Source: a virus. From it: a DNA stretch of 64,000 bases. Below are positions 32,127-41,263 of the stretch, piece by piece (position 1 is the stretch's first letter; each line of letters starts with the position of its first letter). The notes under the pieces are model-generated. The model was not told the DNA's origin. It saw only the letters and a list, made by a program, of their open reading frames with translations, and made no database searches. The stretch covers positions 102,303 to 166,302 of IMG/VR virus record IMGVR_UViG_3300045971_000356; one strand, 5' to 3'. The position numbers and the translations under genes were made by a program.

Positions 32127-32494
32127 AGTGGTGGCAGGTTAGCGATAATACGGGCTGCCCTGCCCGCTTTGATAAGGCCAATTGACTCTAAAAATTTGAC
32201 GCCAGAAATTGTGTCAACTAAGTGCAAATCTACCTCGCCGCTAACTTCCAAATCTTTTTGCAACGTAGTTACTGTTGCTTTTATCGACCCAGAAAATGCT
32301 GAGTTGTATTGAATATTATCGATTGCAGTTCTCTCTGCTAATGTAAATAATTTTCTAAATTGATACTTAGTTAGCATTAACGGTTCTGCTGAAATAGGTG
32401 CAGCCACAACTACGCTTGGGTGTAATTGTTCTTGAGTTAACGGATTTGGACTACCAATAACGATTGGTTTCTTTTGAATAATTTGTGTTGCCAT
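32123..32494 (-). CDS. Paralogue of tail-fibre-locus 'LTKYQFR' proteins
   Basis: 123 aa. The segment MLTKYQFRKLFTLAERTAIDN and the C-terminal ESIGLIKAGRAARI are the same as in the plus-strand genes at 40804 and 41505, while the N-terminal domain of those is missing. Minus-strand RBS (GGAG) and late promoter (32519-32526). A relocated copy of a tail-associated protein; the function of the family is unknown. Confidence 0.7.
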   Translation of the reverse strand: MATQIIQKKPIVIGSPNPLTQEQLHPSVVVAAPISAEPLMLTKYQFRKLFTLAERTAIDNIQYNSAFSGSIKATVTTLQKDLEVSGEVDLHLVDTISGVKFLESIGLIKAGRAARIIANLPPL

Positions 32495-32518
32495 TTTGAG
32501 AATATCTCCAGTATCAAG

Positions 32519-32526
32519 TATTTATC
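32519..32526 (-). promoter_or_regulatory. T4-type late promoter (GATAAATA)
   Basis: Minus strand, about 25 bp ahead of the ATG at 32494. Confidence 0.6.
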
Positions 32527-32550
32527 TATTCAATCAAAACACACAGAAAA

Positions 32551-32573
32551 GAAAAGGGCATTTAGCCCTTTTC
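32551..32573 (-). terminator. Bidirectional Rho-independent terminator
   Basis: GAAAAGGGC / GCCCTTTTC stem with 5-nt loop; separates the two minus-strand genes. Confidence 0.8.
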
Positions 32574-32766
32574 CAATAATCGTTTACCCATTCCTGGATC
32601 TACGAATTTTGCTACAGCAAGAGTTCTAAATAATGCTAACCTGTCAGTAATGTGATCTGGTAAGTCCCCATTATTTAACTTACTAACTCTGAGCCTGACT
32701 CGACTTTGGATGGTGATGATTTGAGAGTCATCACCATCAGTGTTGTCACTGTCGTCAGGGTCTGTA
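32562..32766 (-). pseudogene. Open +1-frame extension or gene remnant
   Basis: Right after the stop of the secreted Lys/Ala-rich gene, the +1 frame is open for about 67 codons: acidic NTDPDDSDNTDGDD then a protein-like IITIQSRVRLRVSKL...DRLALFRTLAVAKF. No ATG/GTG/TTG start exists in it. Either the 3' remnant of another gene or an extension reached by +1 frameshifting at AAG TAA. Confidence 0.4.
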
Positions 32767-33027
32767 TTACTTAGAAGCTGCGACTGCTGGTACTGCGGCT
32801 GGTTTGACTGCTTCAGCAGCCTTGCTTTTTGCAGGCTTCACAGTCTTTGCTTTCTTAGCCTTAGCTGCGACTTTGGTCTCATTCACCTTAGCTTGAACTG
32901 CTGGCTCAGCTTTCTTAGCTGCGATTGGCTTAGCCACAACTGGTGCAGATGCTGGAGCAACTGGAGCAGTTTGAGCGAAAGCAGAGATAGACAAGGCGGA
33001 TACGAGAGCGATAAGCAATTTTGACAT
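32767..33027 (-). CDS. Secreted Ala/Lys/Pro-rich protein
   Basis: 86 aa. Sec signal peptide (MSKLLIALVSALSISAFA|Q), then low-complexity AAKKAEPAV..AK.KAKTVKPAKSK. Exported to the periplasm. RBS AAGGAAA. A perfect inverted repeat lies in its 5' leader. Role unknown. Confidence 0.75.
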   Translation of the reverse strand: MSKLLIALVSALSISAFAQTAPVAPASAPVVAKPIAAKKAEPAVQAKVNETKVAAKAKKAKTVKPAKSKAAEAVKPAAVPAVAASK

Positions 33028-33051
33028 AATAAATTTCCTTTTTGGTTAATG

Positions 33052-33070
33052 TAGCAGAACTTTTCTGCTA
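33052..33070 (-). promoter_or_regulatory. Inverted repeat in leader of the secreted-protein gene
   Basis: TAGCAGAA - 3 nt - TTCTGCTA, perfect 8-bp arms, between the gene's RBS and its presumed promoter; operator or mRNA hairpin. Confidence 0.5.
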
Positions 33071-33139
33071 GTCTATATATAACGCGGTAGAGTGGCGATC
33101 CGTTGACACCTATTTTGGTTAAATTGCTCAAAATATCTG

Positions 33140-33168
33140 TTGCTATTGCTCCACGAGTTTGCTATTAT
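33140..33168 (+). promoter_or_regulatory. Sigma70-like promoter
   Basis: TTGCTA, 17-bp spacer, TATTAT; ATG at 33175 is seven bases after the -10. Confidence 0.7.
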
Positions 33169-33174
33169 AGCGGT

Positions 33175-33201
33175 ATGTTGCGAAAGCAGCTATTTACTTA
33201 A
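33175..33201 (+). CDS. Leader mini-ORF
   Basis: Eight codons (MLRKQLFT) beginning at the predicted +1, stop overlapping the RBS (TTAAAGGAAAA) of the HTH gene; could couple or attenuate its translation. Confidence 0.3.
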   Translation: MLRKQLFT

Positions 33202-33214
33202 AGGAAAATGAAAA

Positions 33215-33460
33215 ATGGCAGAAACTACACAAAAACTCACACAAGCACAATTGCTGGAAACCACTCTCCGTGGCAAGGGCATTGAACTTACCGCAGCACA
33301 AGCTCGTGCTAAGTATGGTATCAAGAACCTCCGTGCTCGTATGACGGATTTGCGTCAAGCTGGGTTGAACATCAAGACCCGCGTTAACTATCGTGGTGCT
33401 AACGCCTATTCTATCACTGCTCGTGATGTGAATGGTAGCCGCAAGTTAGTTACACTATAA
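33215..33460 (+). CDS. HTH-like DNA-binding protein
   Basis: 81 aa. Motif LTAAQARAKYGIKNLRARMTDLRQAGLNIKT is a winged-helix pattern common to small phage regulators, followed by a basic beta wing (GANAYSIT). RBS AAGGAAA. Followed by a UUCG-loop terminator. Confidence 0.75.
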   Translation: MAETTQKLTQAQLLETTLRGKGIELTAAQARAKYGIKNLRARMTDLRQAGLNIKTRVNYRGANAYSITARDVNGSRKLVTL

Positions 33461-33485
33461 AAGTAACACGTCGCGAAAGCGCAAC

Positions 33486-33507
33486 AATGGGGCATTCGTG
33501 CCCCATT
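33486..33507 (+). terminator. Rho-independent terminator
   Basis: AATGGGGCA / TGCCCCATT with TTCG tetraloop. Confidence 0.88.
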
Positions 33508-33511
33508 TCTA

Positions 33512-33540
33512 TTGTTAAATATCAAATAGTAGTATATAAT
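33512..33540 (+). promoter_or_regulatory. Sigma70-like promoter, leaderless architecture
   Basis: TTGTTA, 17-bp spacer, TATAAT; ATG at 33548 is eight bases after the -10. Confidence 0.75.
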
Positions 33541-33547
33541 AGCTAAC

Positions 33548-34402
33548 ATGACCACAGAAATCTTCGCAATCAGTGACTTACATTTAGACATGTCACGAAA
33601 AATACCAACGTTACCTGGCGGTGACATTTTGGTTCTTCCGGGCGACATTACTGAGGCTCGTAACATTAAGAAGTTCACGGAGCAAGAACATGCTGCGATG
33701 CGTGGGATTGAGTACTCGAAACTGACTGTTAAAGAGCGTGTTGCTAAGTTTTTACGCGAAGAATGTTCTGAAAAATACAACCATATCGTGTATGTGGCTG
33801 GTAATCACGAGCATTACCGCAACACGTATCAAAAGACAATCAAGCACATAAAGGAAAACGTCCCATATAACTTTCATGTGTTAGAGAAAGACGCATTCAT
33901 CGTTAAAGACGTTATGTTTTTGGGCGGAACATTGTGGACTGATATGAATCGTGGCGACCCTATTACACGGCAAGTCGTGAAATACGGGATGAACGATTTC
34001 AAATACATCCGTCGTGAGAGAAACGGGGATTACATCAAGTTTTCGCCTGCTGACGCTGAAGCCGAGCACCATTCCACACTTGCGTATTTTAAGACAATGC
34101 TCACCTTGCCTACAATGTGGGACAAGAAAGTCGTTATTATTACGCATCATGCGCCAACCGGGCAAAGCACTGCACCACAGTATAAGTCGGACTTTGCGAT
34201 GAATGGTGCTTACCATAGCAGACTTGATGATTTTATATTGGATCATCCGCAGATTCAGCTTTGGTTTCACGGCCATACTCATCACAAGTTTGATTATATG
34301 GCGGGCGACTTTACTCGCGTTATTTGTAACCCGTATGGGTATCGCATGAGCGGGTTTGATGAGGATACTGGGTGGGACCCAGAGTTAAAATTCACTGTTT
34401 AA
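33548..34402 (+). CDS. Calcineurin-like metallophosphoesterase
   Basis: 284 aa. All metal-binding motifs present in order: SDLHLD (D9, H11), GDI (PGDI), GNHEHY, ITHHAP and GHTHH. Substrate in phages may be nucleotides, nucleic acid ends or phosphoproteins; not decidable. Leaderless early gene. Confidence 0.9.
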   Translation: MTTEIFAISDLHLDMSRKIPTLPGGDILVLPGDITEARNIKKFTEQEHAAMRGIEYSKLTVKERVAKFLREECSEKYNHIVYVAGNHEHYRNTYQKTIKHIKENVPYNFHVLEKDAFIVKDVMFLGGTLWTDMNRGDPITRQVVKYGMNDFKYIRRERNGDYIKFSPADAEAEHHSTLAYFKTMLTLPTMWDKKVVIITHHAPTGQSTAPQYKSDFAMNGAYHSRLDDFILDHPQIQLWFHGHTHHKFDYMAGDFTRVICNPYGYRMSGFDEDTGWDPELKFTV

Positions 34403-34424
34403 TTACTATTCTCCACTAAGATAA

Positions 34425-34448
34425 CACGGGCTGTTTACTCAGCCCGTG
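34425..34448 (+). terminator. Terminator-like hairpin
   Basis: CACGGGCTG / CAGCCCGTG stem, 6-nt loop, short T run. Confidence 0.7.
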
Positions 34449-34464
34449 CCTTTGAGTGCGGACA

Positions 34465-34472
34465 GATAAATA
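34465..34472 (+). promoter_or_regulatory. T4-type late promoter (GATAAATA)
   Basis: About 70 bp before the first tail-fibre gene. Confidence 0.65.
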
Positions 34473-34539
34473 ATGTTATATCAATGCGGAAGTAACAGTT
34501 ACTTCACTTGACACTTATTTTAACATAACGGAGCATAAC

Positions 34540-37500
34540 ATGGATTTTAATTTTGACACAGGCACGATAACAGACGTTTTAGAACTTGACCCTGGGTCAA
34601 ATGCGTTAAAGATATTAGGCACCGGCGGCCTTGTCATTCCATCAGGAACTACAGCCCAGCGTACAGGTAGTACAAACGCATTGCGTTATAACACAGACAC
34701 TGGTTTGTTTGAGGGTCTCAACTCAGCTACTTGGGTTCCATTTCAAGCTTCAACTACTAATTTAACTGGTATTTCAAATTTATCCGGCACTGGTTTGTTA
34801 TCTCAAACTGGTCCAGGTACATATTCGCAATTAACAATTACTGGCACAGCAAGCAATATTACTGTAACTAACGGCAACGGTGTAGCAGGTAATCCGACAA
34901 TTAACTTAGCAACTGCTGGCACGGCTGGTACATACGTTACGACAACAACTGATGCTTATGGCCGTGTAACTTCTGGCACTACAACGCAAGCATGGTCAAC
35001 ACTTACTGGTACTCCAACAACGTTAGCTGGGTACGCAATAACTGACGCAGTTAAAAATGCTGGATCAGTAGTTAGCTTCCAAGCTGGTGTATTTGCCAGC
35101 CGCCCAACTGCTGGAACAGCAGGCCGCTTCTACTTTGCTACAGACACAAATGCTACATATTATGATACTGGCTCTGCTTGGTTGTTAAACGAAGCAGCAG
35201 TTACTGGTGATGTAGCAATCGCAGCAGGTACAGGTACCGCCACATTAGCAACGGTTAACAGCAACGTAGGAACATTTGGTTCTACCACACAGATTCCAGT
35301 AGTAACAGTTAACGCTAAGGGCTTGGTGACAGCAGTTACCACAGCAAGCATTTCTGGTGCTATCACTTTAACTGGTGACGCAACTGGTACAGGTTCAACT
35401 GGTGGCAATACTGCCGTTACTTTAGCGACAGTTAACAGTAATGTTGGTACATATGGTGATTCAAGTCATGTATCCCAAGTTACTGTAAACGCTAAGGGCT
35501 TAGTAACATCAGCTTCAAACGTAGCAATTCAAAATACAGTAGCTTTAACTGGCGATGTAACTGCGTCTGGAACCACTGCCGGATCAACAGCAGCGACTTT
35601 AGCAACTGTTAACAGCAATGTTGGCGCATTTGGTGATTCAAGCCATGTCGCAACATTCACAGTTAATGCTAAGGGCTTAACAACAGTAGCTGGAAATGTT
35701 TTGATTACACCAGCAGCAATTGGTGCTATTAACGTTAGCCAACTTGGTGTAGCAAACGGTGTAGCAACATTGAACGCAAGCGGCAAGTTATTAGATGCGC
35801 AAATTCCAGCAGCATTGGTTGGCGCGATGGTTTATCAAGGTGTATGGAACGCTACTACCAATAGTCCAGCATTAGTTTCTGGTACAGGCACAAAGGGTAA
35901 CTACTACAAAGTATCAGTAGCAGGCACGACAACGATTGACGGGGTTAACACTTGGAACGTTGGCGACATGATTGTTTACAACGGTACAACGTGGGACAAG
36001 ATTGACGGTTTAGCGACTGAAGTTACAAGCGTATTTGGTCGCGTTGGTGCAGTTACAGCAGCATTAGCAAGTTCAGACTTCGCTAACCAAGGTACTGTAA
36101 CAACAGTATTACACGGTAACGCAAATGGCGCGCCAAGCTGGGGTGCTGTTAGCTTGTCGTCAGACGTTACGGGCACATTGCCAGCAACATCATTCCCAGC
36201 ATTGACTGGTGACATTACTACAACGGTCGGTGCTACGAGCACAACATTGGCAACAGTAAACGCAAACGTTGGAACATTTGGTTCTACATTGTTAGTGCCG
36301 GTGGTAACAGTAAATGGCAAGGGTTTGGTAACTGGTGTAACAACAGCAACTATTCCAAACACAGTAGCATTAACTGGTGACGGTACTGCTTCTGTAACAA
36401 CTGGTGGCAGTGGTGCGTTGACGTTATCAACAGTTAACAGCAACGTTGGTGCATTTGGTTCTAATACACAGGTAGCAACATTTACAGTTAACGGTAAAGG
36501 CTTAGTTACTGCCGCTGGCAACGTAACGATTCCAAATACAGTAGCGTTGACTGGTGATGTAACAGCAACCGGTACAACTGGCGGTTCCGTGGCAGCAACG
36601 TTAGCAACTGTTAACAGCAATGTAGGCTCGTTTGGTTCTGCTACAGCGATCCCAGTAGTAACAGTAAACGGCAAAGGGTTGGTTACTGCGGTGTCAACTG
36701 TTGCGATCTCTGGTAACATTACAGTAACTGGTGACGCAACTGGTACAGGCACGACAGGCGCAAACACTGCTATTACATTGAACACGGTCAACAGCAACGT
36801 TGGCACATTTGGTGATTCTACACACGTTCCAGCGTTTACAGTTAACGCCAAGGGCTTGGTGACAGCAGCAGGCAATATAGCAATTACCGCAGCAGGTACA
36901 GGCGGCGTATCAAACGCAGGTGGTGCTCCAAGTATCCAAGAAGGTACATTAGCTGGACGCCCAGCGGCAGGCACAGCAGGTGCATTGTATGTAACAACTG
37001 ACACTAACATGATCTTCCGCGACACGGGCGCAGCATGGACAGAAATCGGTGAGTCTACTTTACTTTATACTGAAAACGCATCGTCGCCAGTGGCAAGCAC
37101 TGTTTCTGGTACAAACGCAGTATCTATTGGTTCCGGTAACACAGCAAGTGGCGTTTCTTCAGTGGCAACTGGTACTGGTGCAGTAGCATCTAACTATGGT
37201 GCTGAAGTTCATGCAACTGGCTCTTTTACTGCCGCGGGTGATGCACAGACTGGTAAATATGTATTGCGTAACATTACAACTAATGCTACCCAAACGGAAG
37301 TATTTTTAGATGGGTCAGCAGCTCGTATTATATTACCAAATAACAGCGCGATGACATATTCCGCATACGTAGTTGGACGTTGCACTTCTGCAACTGGTAA
37401 TTACGGTGCTTGGAAGATTGAAGGTTTAATTAGACGCGATGCTAATGCAGCAGCTACAGCAATGGTTGGAACACGCAGCAGAACTACGTTAACTGCCGCG

Positions 37501-37626
37501 GCTGGATGGAGTGCTGATGTAACGGCTGATGCAACTAATGGTGCATTAACCTTTAAGGTTACTGGTGCTGCTGGTCAAACAGTACGTTGGGTAGTTACTG
37601 TAATTACGTCAGAATGCACTAATTAA
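34540..37626 (+). CDS. Large tail-fibre protein with tandem repeats
   Basis: 1028 aa. N-terminal attachment-like domain (MDFNFDTGTI....GTGGLVIPSGTTAQR), shared with the gene at 37785; a PTTLAGYAITDAV fibre repeat near residue 160; then seven to eight tandem repeats of about 50 aa with the core LATVNSNVG.FG......TVN.KGLVT. C-terminal 150 residues match the gene at 16263, probably the receptor-binding/trimerisation tip. Thr/Gly/Val-rich beta-fibre composition. Late promoter upstream. Confidence 0.9.
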   Translation: MDFNFDTGTITDVLELDPGSNALKILGTGGLVIPSGTTAQRTGSTNALRYNTDTGLFEGLNSATWVPFQASTTNLTGISNLSGTGLLSQTGPGTYSQLTITGTASNITVTNGNGVAGNPTINLATAGTAGTYVTTTTDAYGRVTSGTTTQAWSTLTGTPTTLAGYAITDAVKNAGSVVSFQAGVFASRPTAGTAGRFYFATDTNATYYDTGSAWLLNEAAVTGDVAIAAGTGTATLATVNSNVGTFGSTTQIPVVTVNAKGLVTAVTTASISGAITLTGDATGTGSTGGNTAVTLATVNSNVGTYGDSSHVSQVTVNAKGLVTSASNVAIQNTVALTGDVTASGTTAGSTAATLATVNSNVGAFGDSSHVATFTVNAKGLTTVAGNVLITPAAIGAINVSQLGVANGVATLNASGKLLDAQIPAALVGAMVYQGVWNATTNSPALVSGTGTKGNYYKVSVAGTTTIDGVNTWNVGDMIVYNGTTWDKIDGLATEVTSVFGRVGAVTAALASSDFANQGTVTTVLHGNANGAPSWGAVSLSSDVTGTLPATSFPALTGDITTTVGATSTTLATVNANVGTFGSTLLVPVVTVNGKGLVTGVTTATIPNTVALTGDGTASVTTGGSGALTLSTVNSNVGAFGSNTQVATFTVNGKGLVTAAGNVTIPNTVALTGDVTATGTTGGSVAATLATVNSNVGSFGSATAIPVVTVNGKGLVTAVSTVAISGNITVTGDATGTGTTGANTAITLNTVNSNVGTFGDSTHVPAFTVNAKGLVTAAGNIAITAAGTGGVSNAGGAPSIQEGTLAGRPAAGTAGALYVTTDTNMIFRDTGAAWTEIGESTLLYTENASSPVASTVSGTNAVSIGSGNTASGVSSVATGTGAVASNYGAEVHATGSFTAAGDAQTGKYVLRNITTNATQTEVFLDGSAARIILPNNSAMTYSAYVVGRCTSATGNYGAWKIEGLIRRDANAAATAMVGTRSRTTLTAAAGWSADVTADATNGALTFKVTGAAGQTVRWVVTVITSECTN

Positions 37627-37633
37627 GTTTAAA

Positions 37634-37795
37634 ATGGATTACAATAAACATTATACATTATTAATTGACAGAGCAAGACCCCGTATTAAAATAGATGGTG
37701 AAAAATATGAACTACATCATATTTTACCACGGTGTCTTGGCGGGGGCAATAGAAAAATAAATTGTCTAATTGTGAGACCAAATAATGGATTTTAA
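37634..37795 (+). pseudogene. Remnant of an HNH homing endonuclease
   Basis: 53 codons. Reads YELHHILPRCLGGGNRKINCLIV, the first half of an HNH motif (HHI.P...GG....N...L), then stops inside the next fibre gene. The catalytic second half is gone, so it is a decayed endonuclease between two fibre genes. Confidence 0.75.
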
Positions 37796-38972
37796 TAATG
37801 ACTCAGGTACATTAGCAAATGTTGCGGTAATTAGTGGTTTCACTAGTACCGTAGCACTGCAATATTTGGGCGGTGTAGTATTACCAACTGGGGCGACAGC
37901 AGACCGCCCGGCGTCTCCAGTAGTTGGTACTTCTCGCTATAGCTCAACTCTGAATAAAACTGAATATTGGAATGGTTCTGTTTGGCAAACTGACGTTGTC
38001 AGCATTGCTGAATGTACAGATGCTTCAATAACAACCCCAGTATTGAATCAGGTATTGCAATATAATGGTACTAAGTGGACAAATTCATCATCGTCTACTC
38101 CGTCGTCAATATCAGGAACTATAAACACCTGGACTTTAGTTTCTGGTTCCAGATACTATAATGATTTTGTACATGGGTTAGGCACGACTAACGTTGTAAT
38201 TCAATTATATGATTCAACCACGAATGCCTTAATACAAGCTGATAGCTTAGTGCTAACTAACGCCAATACAGTAAGAGTAACGGTTATTGGTAATACAAGG
38301 TCGTTGCATATAGTTGTCATTGCCAATGGCATGTATATTGGTAGTGCTGGTACTTCTATCCTAGAAGGAACCTTTGCTTCTCGACCGCCAGCGGGGGTAG
38401 TAGATCGTTTGTTCTTGTCATATGATACAAAAGTGTTTTATCGTGATAATGGAACGTCGTGGGACATTATGTCTGCGTCGTCGGGCACAGTTAAATCGTA
38501 CACGTTCTATGCTAACAGCTTAGACTCCCCGAATACTGCTGACTTTGCGGTTAACGCATTGGCTCCAGTTATATCAGACCCAGCTAACACTGCGATTAAT
38601 GTTCGCTCATTCAGCAATACAGTTGAACAAGGCGTTGGATTAATGTGCCCGGTTCCGTCTGGATCACAAACAATTACATTCAAGATTCGTGGCAAGCCTA
38701 CCACTGCTCCTGGTACAGCAACTACAGTTACTCACAAAGTTTACTCTAGACAAGTCCCAAACAATGCTGCAATGGGAGCATGGTCAGCAGCAACCACTTT
38801 CACAGCATTAACAGTTCCAACTAATGCCTTTTACCAACTGTACACTCAATCTTATTCATTGGCTGCACTTGGATTAGTCGTTGGTAATACATATCACTTC
38901 GAATTAACTCGCGCAATTGGCGGGCTAGCGAATGCTTGGTTAGTTGTTGAAGTAGTTGTAGAGTTCACATAA
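37785..38972 (+). CDS. Tail-fibre protein
   Basis: 395 aa. N-terminal 70 residues are paralogous to the start of the gene at 34540 (MDFN.D.GT...V...LGG.V.P.G..A.RP), so both probably attach to the same baseplate partner. Then an interaction-type domain (GTINTWTLVSGSRYYNDFVHGLGTTNV) and a beta-rich C-terminus. Confidence 0.8.
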   Translation: MDFNNDSGTLANVAVISGFTSTVALQYLGGVVLPTGATADRPASPVVGTSRYSSTLNKTEYWNGSVWQTDVVSIAECTDASITTPVLNQVLQYNGTKWTNSSSSTPSSISGTINTWTLVSGSRYYNDFVHGLGTTNVVIQLYDSTTNALIQADSLVLTNANTVRVTVIGNTRSLHIVVIANGMYIGSAGTSILEGTFASRPPAGVVDRLFLSYDTKVFYRDNGTSWDIMSASSGTVKSYTFYANSLDSPNTADFAVNALAPVISDPANTAINVRSFSNTVEQGVGLMCPVPSGSQTITFKIRGKPTTAPGTATTVTHKVYSRQVPNNAAMGAWSAATTFTALTVPTNAFYQLYTQSYSLAALGLVVGNTYHFELTRAIGGLANAWLVVEVVVEFT

Positions 38973-38973
38973 C

Positions 38974-39711
38974 ATGGCAGTTCAGTTTACAACCAATGGC
39001 GATTCTTTGGCGAACGCTACCGATACCACGTTCTTCTCATCGTCTACGGCAGCACAGTCCATCAACGTATGGATTAATGCACTCTGGGACGGGGCAGCAA
39101 AAACGAGCAGTATGGTAGGAATGTATAACGCAACTGGAACCACAGCTATTCAAATTGGATCTCGTACCGCAGCGGGACAATGTGATATATGGACTTGGGG
39201 AGGTGGTATAATGATTACCTCTACTGGTATCACGATCCCAGCAAATACTTGGGTTAACATTACATACACGTATGATGGGACGAGCCATCGTCTGTATTAT
39301 AACGGTGTGTTAAATAACACAGTAGTTAACGGAACTGCTCCCCGTACTGCGCAAATTGCAGGTAACCTCAATCAAGTATTCTTGAATGGATTTTCCACTG
39401 GGGCAGCATCCGAAACAGCAACATTTCAAGTTGATACCTACTATTATTATAGTCGTGTTCTGTCAGTTGATGAAATAATGACAATTTACAATGCACGTGG
39501 TAATCGCCATGGTATTGTATATGGATCATTGTTACGATACGAATTCGACGAAGGTGTTCAAGGCGATAATGTTGCATCTATTAGAAATCAAACAACATAT
39601 CCATTGGCAGTTAGTGACTTAGTATCAAACAGTGCTAGAACACCCAAAGTGACTTATGCTCCGGGATCAGTTAACAGTAATCTCAGAGTTCCGCTTGGGT
39701 GCAACGGATAA
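38974..39711 (+). CDS. LamG/concanavalin-like tail protein
   Basis: 245 aa, no signal peptide. Residues 20-160 form a LamG-like jelly roll (INVWINA..., NTWVNITYTYDGTSHRLYYNGVL, YYSRVLSVDEIMTIYN), a carbohydrate-binding fold used by fibres. Starts 1 nt after the previous stop. Confidence 0.8.
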   Translation: MAVQFTTNGDSLANATDTTFFSSSTAAQSINVWINALWDGAAKTSSMVGMYNATGTTAIQIGSRTAAGQCDIWTWGGGIMITSTGITIPANTWVNITYTYDGTSHRLYYNGVLNNTVVNGTAPRTAQIAGNLNQVFLNGFSTGAASETATFQVDTYYYYSRVLSVDEIMTIYNARGNRHGIVYGSLLRYEFDEGVQGDNVASIRNQTTYPLAVSDLVSNSARTPKVTYAPGSVNSNLRVPLGCNG

Positions 39712-39714
39712 ATA
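39707..39714 (+). promoter_or_regulatory. T4-type late promoter (GATAAATA), leaderless architecture
   Basis: Predicted +1 is 39720, the A of the next ATG; overlaps the end of the previous gene. Confidence 0.65.
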
Positions 39715-39719
39715 TCATT

Positions 39720-40802
39720 ATGACTACAGAAATACTTGGATCAATTACATACGCAGAAACTCCCACAGTTAATGGAACTGCGGTGCTACTCAATGGCAGT
39801 AACCCAACTTCTGCAAATATTACCTTTGGTAATGTTGACGCATCTGGTACATTAACCGCAGTAAACCTGTCAGGAACAAATACTGGTGATCAAGTTATTC
39901 CGACCACATTGCCGGCGTCAGATGTATTTGCTTGGGCCAAAGCAGCAACAAAACCAACTTATACTTACACTGAAGTTGGTGCGCAAGTAGCAGGAAGTTA
40001 TTCAGCGGCAGTTCACGCCCATGCGACCACAGATATTACTGGGTTTGCCGCTGCGGCATTAGCGGCTGCGCCAGCAGAAACTACTGTTACTATTAAGACT
40101 GCGTTGGGTATTACTACACTAAGTGGTTCGAATACAGGTGACCAAACAATTACATTAACTGGCGATGTCACTGGATCAGGCACTGGCAGTTTTGCTGCTA
40201 CTTTATCAAATATCGGAACTGCTGGTACTTATACAACAGTAACTACAGATGCAACTGGTCGCGTTACGGGTGGATCAGCGACACAATCATGGTCAACAAT
40301 TACTGCTACACCAACAACACTGGCTGGCTATGGAATCACTGACGGTGGTGGCGGAACTGCATCAGTGTTACAGACATTAGTTACAGCAGTTCCGGCAGCA
40401 TCAGGAACATCAACTATTACGTTAAACAATAGTACGCCAACAATTACCAGTGGTACTCAACTATGGTCTCAAGTGATTACCCCGTCATTGGTATCAAGCA
40501 AAGTTGCATTGCGCGGAACATTTATTGTTTCTCACGCTACTGCGGCAAGAACTGTGGTAGCGATGGTGTTTAGGGGGTCAACTTGTATTTCAGTGGTAGC
40601 ACAATACTGTGGTACCACAGCAAATACAATTAATACATTGCCAATTTCAATTGTTGATTCTCCAGCAGCGACAACAGCTCAAACATATTCAATCCGTATT
40701 GCAGGATCAGGCACTGGCACTTGGTATGTTGGGCAAACAGGGACACCATATTTCGCAGGGCTATTAGCAACGAGCGATATTTTAACACAGGAATTAGCAT
40801 AA
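39720..40802 (+). CDS. Tail-fibre protein
   Basis: 360 aa from ATG 39720 (an upstream in-frame ATG would precede the promoter). Typical fibre modules: YTYTEVGAQVAGSYSAAVHAH, TDITGFAAAA, LTGDVTGSGTG, TTLAGYGITDGG; C-terminal 130 residues form a beta domain, the likely receptor-binding tip. Confidence 0.8.
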   Translation: MTTEILGSITYAETPTVNGTAVLLNGSNPTSANITFGNVDASGTLTAVNLSGTNTGDQVIPTTLPASDVFAWAKAATKPTYTYTEVGAQVAGSYSAAVHAHATTDITGFAAAALAAAPAETTVTIKTALGITTLSGSNTGDQTITLTGDVTGSGTGSFAATLSNIGTAGTYTTVTTDATGRVTGGSATQSWSTITATPTTLAGYGITDGGGGTASVLQTLVTAVPAASGTSTITLNNSTPTITSGTQLWSQVITPSLVSSKVALRGTFIVSHATAARTVVAMVFRGSTCISVVAQYCGTTANTINTLPISIVDSPAATTAQTYSIRIAGSGTGTWYVGQTGTPYFAGLLATSDILTQELA

Positions 40803-40803
40803 A

Positions 40804-41259
40804 ATGGCATACACCTACATTCAAGCGATAGGGTTGGGTTTTCCAGGAGTTGAGTGCCACGCACTTGGTGATGGATCAGTTTACGCAGACATTGTCTGGG
40901 ACGCAGGCGTCGCAATGCCGTCACAAGCAACATTAGATTCTTGGATTGCCGCAAATCCAGAAACAGTTTCAGTTAAAATTACGGTATTAGCATTGCGAAA
41001 TCGCTTTACTCAAACTGAAAAAGTAACATTAGAGATGGCAGCATTAGACAATCCGGCAGCCACATCACAGCAACGTCAGTTAGCTGCCGGTATTCGAGTA
41101 ATGATGGCAGACTTAAATGTGGCAACATTCGTTGATGTAACTCGACCAGACACGATCGCAGGAATTCATTCGTTAGAAACGTATGGTCTCATTGCTGCTG
41201 GCCGTGCTGCACAAATTCTATCAACAGATACTCTTCTCATTGAACAATATAAGGAATAA
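40804..41259 (+). CDS. Tail-fibre-locus protein, family B
   Basis: 151 aa. N-terminal domain (IQAIGLGFPGVECHALGDGSVYADIVWDAG, A.PSQATLD.WI) and helical C-terminal domain (ALRNRFTQTEKVTLEMA...LETYGLIAAGRAAQI) both shared with the gene at 41505; the C-terminal domain alone recurs at 32123 (-). Position right after a fibre suggests a fibre chaperone or attachment factor. Confidence 0.7.
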   Translation: MAYTYIQAIGLGFPGVECHALGDGSVYADIVWDAGVAMPSQATLDSWIAANPETVSVKITVLALRNRFTQTEKVTLEMAALDNPAATSQQRQLAAGIRVMMADLNVATFVDVTRPDTIAGIHSLETYGLIAAGRAAQILSTDTLLIEQYKE

Positions 41260-41263
41260 TATC

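Noticed and set aside
35976-37025. 349-codon open frame on the minus strand
   Set aside because: It lies entirely antisense to the repetitive fibre gene; its Pro/Val/Thr-rich content follows from the opposite-strand repeats, with no start signals.
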